64,000 nt of DNA, from positions 69,553 through 133,552 of the forward strand of contig JAOQAG010000048.1 of the NCBI GenBank assembly GCA_025963715.1. Reading direction: 5' to 3'. The translations under genes were made by a program, and so were the position numbers. Positions 61,788 to 64,000 of the stretch are shown piece by piece. The notes beneath the pieces are model-generated. The model searched no databases, had not been told where the DNA came from, and was given only the letters and a program-made list of their open reading frames with translations. How positions within the stretch are numbered: the stretch's first letter is position 1; each line of letters opens with the position of its first letter. This DNA comes from Bacteroidota bacterium (GTDB taxonomy: Bacteria > Bacteroidota > Bacteroidia > 2-12-FULL-35-15).

Positions 61788-62195
61788 TTATTTAAGTCCG
61801 TACAATTCCACATGTGCCTTTTGATCCGCCATGTTCGGGTATGTTTTGTATTTGAACACAACTTTGCTGATCGAACTTTTATCTTTTACATCGATCACGC
61901 GTGTTTCTGAACCGGCTTTTAAGCTGCTTTTTACAGCAATGTTATCTACATCTCCTGATTCGTAATATACTTCTAACGATTCAAGATCAAGGTTGGCATC
62001 GGTTACTTTTAATTTAATGGATTTGAATTTATCAGCACCCAATACAACAATAGATTCGTTTTCCATTTTAAAGCTTGCGGTAACTTCACCGATCTTGTGC
62101 CAGCCTGGTTTATCGCTGATCACTACTCCCGGTTTTTGTGCTTTACTTACGTGAGCTGCTACGAGCACAAGTAACATTAAAATTGCTTTTTTCAT
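61788..62195 (-). CDS. Secreted DUF2541-like protein
   Basis: 135 residues with a signal peptide (MKKAILMLLVLVAAHVSKAQ). The rest is a single beta-sandwich-like domain: WHKIGEVTASFKMENESIVVLGADKFKSIKLKVTDANLDLESLEVYY..AGSETRVIDVKDKSSISKVVFKY..KAHVELYGL. This pattern matches my memory of DUF2541 (conserved Gly..Asp..Lys..Ile/Leu-Lys strand and the SETRVIDVK segment). Function unknown. No neighbours in operon; own terminator at 61733. Confidence 0.7.
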   Translation of the reverse strand: MKKAILMLLVLVAAHVSKAQKPGVVISDKPGWHKIGEVTASFKMENESIVVLGADKFKSIKLKVTDANLDLESLEVYYESGDVDNIAVKSSLKAGSETRVIDVKDKSSISKVVFKYKTYPNMADQKAHVELYGLK

Positions 62196-62256
62196 AATGT
62201 ATAATTTTTTAGTTTTTAGTAATTGTTTGATTGTATCTGAGGTATATAAAACAATA

Positions 62257-62512
62257 TGCCATGTGGAGGGGCGCTTGCTCCTGCGGAGCAGCTTCTGATG
62301 ACACTATTTTTAACTAAAAAAAATTCACCACATAAGGCACAAAAGAAAACATAAGAGCAGGGTCTGACATGCCAACGTAATTTGTTTTAACACGCTTCGC
62401 CTTATGTTTTCTTTTGTGCCTTATGTGGTGGAAAAATATACAGCATCTGCGCGGCAATAATAAATTTATTTTTTTAATTGGCAGATCCCGGGTCGGCGCC
62501 CGGGATGACAGT
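62257..62512 (+). repeat. Composite palindromic element K, copy 2 (256 bp)
   Basis: Same order as copy 1: CGCTTGCTCCTGCGGAGCAG, two perfect 30-bp inverted arms at 62326-62355 and 62401-62430 (A phrase), loop AGCAGGGTCTGACATGCCAA.., and the B hairpin here as CCCGGGTCGGCGCCCGGG. Fills the gap between two minus-strand genes with the two-sided context TGCCATG and GATGACAGT. Confidence 0.8.
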
Positions 62513-62596
62513 GCAGAGAGAGATTGATTTCCAATCCAGCAAACGCAGCATCTGCGCAAGGCAAACTTTAAACTTTCCAACTTTAAACTTTGAACT

Positions 62597-62629
62597 AAAA
62601 AAGGATCGCCAATATTGACGATCCTTTTT
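62597..62629 (-). terminator. Intrinsic terminator for the coiled-coil lipoprotein gene
   Basis: AAAAAGGATCG / CGATCCTTTTT stem with a ten-base loop, 20 bases downstream of the stop at 62649. The same pair could terminate plus-strand reading as well. Confidence 0.8.
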
Positions 62630-62648
62630 AATCCAATTGGAAATTATT

Positions 62649-63524
62649 TTAGTTAATAACCACTAAATATTTACTGGTGCTCCAGAATTTTTCAGGTTGA
62701 GTAATACGTAAGTTGGTGTATTTATCATCTGCATCTTTGTCCAACACATAGGAATCAGAAGGATGCTCGCTTACAACAGTTGCTTTTTTGCTGTTGATAG
62801 GAATGGTCATTACTTGTGTATAATCGATTTTTGTGAAGTTGGCAGCGCTTACATCACCGTTGATTTTGGAAGTTTTACCCATTCCAAGTAAGCCGCCTTT
62901 TCTATCAATTACTTTCTTTTCTTCCAGGTCTTTTGATTTTCCAACTACATAATAAGCAGTGTGCAACGAAGCTGTTTGTGCAGCAATGGTAGACGATTGT
63001 GAGCTGTTGTTGGTTGTTAATGTATCAACAGATGTTTTTAAGGTTGCCACTTGTTCGTTCAATGAATTTAATTTTGCATTCAATGAATCCAGCTCTGCAT
63101 TTTTTTGAGTGATCTGTTCGTTTAAGCTGGCGATCATTTTCTCAAATTGTTTAATGTTCAGTGCATTTTTTTTCAATTTTTTGTTCAGGCTGGCAATTTT
63201 TTGTCTGTTTTGATCCAGGATATCATTGATCGCAGCAATCTGTGAATTGATGTGTTCTTTCATTCCGCCTTTTAATTCGCCTTTTTGACGGGAAACATCC
63301 GAAGAGATCACATTTTGTTTGATCGCAACGGAATCTATATTATTTTCAATTTCATTAAAGGAAGTTAAAAATTCGCCGATCGCCGAATCACGTGTTGCCA
63401 GAACAGTATTGATCGAATCTACTTTGCGGTCGTATTCTTTTTTTTGAGCTTCCTCGTTATTGTTACATGCAGTTCCGAATAAGATCATTACTCCTGCTAT
63501 GATTGGGGCCAATTGTGTTTTCAT
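62649..63524 (-). CDS. Coiled-coil lipoprotein of unknown function
   Basis: 291 residues. A lipoprotein signal (MKTQLAPIIAGVMILFGTACNN, lipobox GTAC with Cys20) is followed by a long coiled coil (about 25-180) with clean Leu/Ile heptads such as IASLNEQITQKNAELDSLNAKLNSLNEQVATL. The C-terminal ~90 residues (TAYYVVGKSKDLEEKKVIDRKGGLLGMGKTSKINGD..TVVSEHPSDSYVLDKD) form a compact domain that I have seen in Bacteroidota envelope proteins but cannot name. Probably anchored at the periplasmic face of a membrane. Own terminator at 62597. Confidence 0.8.
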   Translation of the reverse strand: MKTQLAPIIAGVMILFGTACNNNEEAQKKEYDRKVDSINTVLATRDSAIGEFLTSFNEIENNIDSVAIKQNVISSDVSRQKGELKGGMKEHINSQIAAINDILDQNRQKIASLNKKLKKNALNIKQFEKMIASLNEQITQKNAELDSLNAKLNSLNEQVATLKTSVDTLTTNNSSQSSTIAAQTASLHTAYYVVGKSKDLEEKKVIDRKGGLLGMGKTSKINGDVSAANFTKIDYTQVMTIPINSKKATVVSEHPSDSYVLDKDADDKYTNLRITQPEKFWSTSKYLVVIN

Positions 63525-63674
63525 AATTTTTTATTTTTTAATTAAAGAGATTTAGTTTATTTACATCTCCACAATTAAAAAATATGCCAGTACGGTAGTT
63601 CGCTGTAAATCAGGTTGTACCGAACGGGGCGTGATTTTTATTGTTCTACAAACTGTGGATTTTTTTACCGGTTT

Positions 63675-63800
63675 AACACAGAGGGCTCAGAGGATACGGA
63701 GTTTCGCAGAGCTATGTGCTTTTTCTCGCAAAGGCGCAAAGTCCGCAAAGCTGTGTATGAAATGCTGTGTGTTTTTTCTCGCAGAGACGCAGAGCAGAAG
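63675..63800. repeat. L-type CGCAGAG/GCAAAG repeats
   Basis: ACACAGAGGGCTCAGAGGAT, TCGCAAAGGCGCAAAGTCCG and CTCGCAGAGACGCAGAGCAG, three similar phrases in 125 bp. Related to the repeat at 10884-11029. No gene; the small frames here are repeat translations. Confidence 0.6.
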
Positions 63801-63844
63801 CCTTTCTGTATTCAATAAATTTTAAACTGACTATTATACAGCTT

Positions 63845-63976
63845 ACATACAGATTCGTAAATTTGTATTCATTCGTAATTTGTAATACACACAGATTCGT
63901 AGTTTCGTTCCTGTTCGTTATCTGTACACGGCATGTTTATGGTTTTAATTAATTGTATAATGCATAACCATAAACG
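63845..63976. repeat. Repeat F copy 3 and an inverted repeat before the last start codon
   Basis: CACAGATTCGTAGTTTCG followed by TTCCTGTTCGTTATCTGTAC (63890-63928). Just downstream, ATGTTTATGGTT (63934-63945) and AACCATAAACGT (63965-63976) pair over 11 of 12 positions with a 19-base loop, ending 10 bases before a start codon. Confidence 0.55.
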
Positions 63977-63986
63977 TAATATGATC

Positions 63987-64000
63987 ATGAAAAAGACAAT
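63987..64000 (+). CDS. Start of a gene cut by the window edge
   Basis: ATGATCATGAAAAAGAC at 63981-63997 gives MIMKKT or MKKT, typical of a signal-peptide start. Only four codons are visible; the product cannot be named. The ATG at 63987 is the more likely start. Confidence 0.35.

Overview
The window reads as chromosomal DNA of a free-living or environmental member of the Bacteroidota. Support: five secreted proteins carry type IX secretion (T9SS) C-terminal sorting domains, one of them the gliding-motility-associated type B form. Several families are typical of the phylum (TPR-SpoIIE phosphatase, DUF4421, bacterial alpha-2-macroglobulin, cysteine-poor DksA/TraR protein). Starts are mostly ATG without clear Shine-Dalgarno sites, and some leaders contain a TAnnTTTG box. 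I cannot place it below phylum with confidence. No rRNA, tRNA, phage, insertion sequence or CRISPR array is evident.

Layout. 0-5.6 kb: sugar-nucleotide and envelope genes (ugd fragment, DegT aminotransferase, outer-membrane protein, waaA) plus a GNAT acetyltransferase and a DUF1697 protein. 5.9-10.2 kb: a 1,424-residue adhesin-like T9SS protein. 11.2-26.0 kb: a glycan catabolic locus with a FucP-type sugar importer, ROK sugar kinase, TsdA-like di-haem cytochrome, SoxB-like phosphoesterase, GH20 hexosaminidase, glycosylasparaginase, CutC, GH2 beta-mannosidase and GH92 alpha-mannosidase. 26.2-28.4 kb: short secreted proteins of unknown function, two of them apparently frameshifted. 28.5-33.0 kb: DUF4421 protein, UbiA-like membrane protein, TPR-SpoIIE phosphatase. 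33.4-44 kb: a 1,478-residue M43 metalloprotease with a T9SS signal, panE, and a thioester-containing alpha-2-macroglobulin. 45.8-54.5 kb: three more T9SS proteins, a receiver protein and a helical conserved protein. 54.9-61 kb: signalling block (PAS histidine kinase, DksA/TraR-like protein, NtrC-type activator with a REC-PAS-kinase partner). 61-63.5 kb: small secreted or lipoprotein genes.

How the genes fit together. The 11-26 kb locus contains every activity expected for taking apart the core of a eukaryotic N-glycan: alpha-mannose removal (GH92), Man-beta-GlcNAc cleavage (GH2), GlcNAc-GlcNAc cleavage (GH20), GlcNAc-Asn cleavage (glycosylasparaginase), then uptake and phosphorylation of the sugar. 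A thiosulfate-chemistry pair (TsdA-like plus SoxB-like) sits in the middle of the tightly packed operon, which is the most unexpected gene arrangement here.

The second striking property is intergenic. Almost every gap is filled with copies of several short repeat families: a 91-bp paired palindrome, a ~93-bp long hairpin, a ~256-bp composite of nested palindromes, a ~225-bp structured-looking element, a four-unit tandem hairpin array, and several low-complexity phrases that often begin exactly at, or even encode, gene ends.
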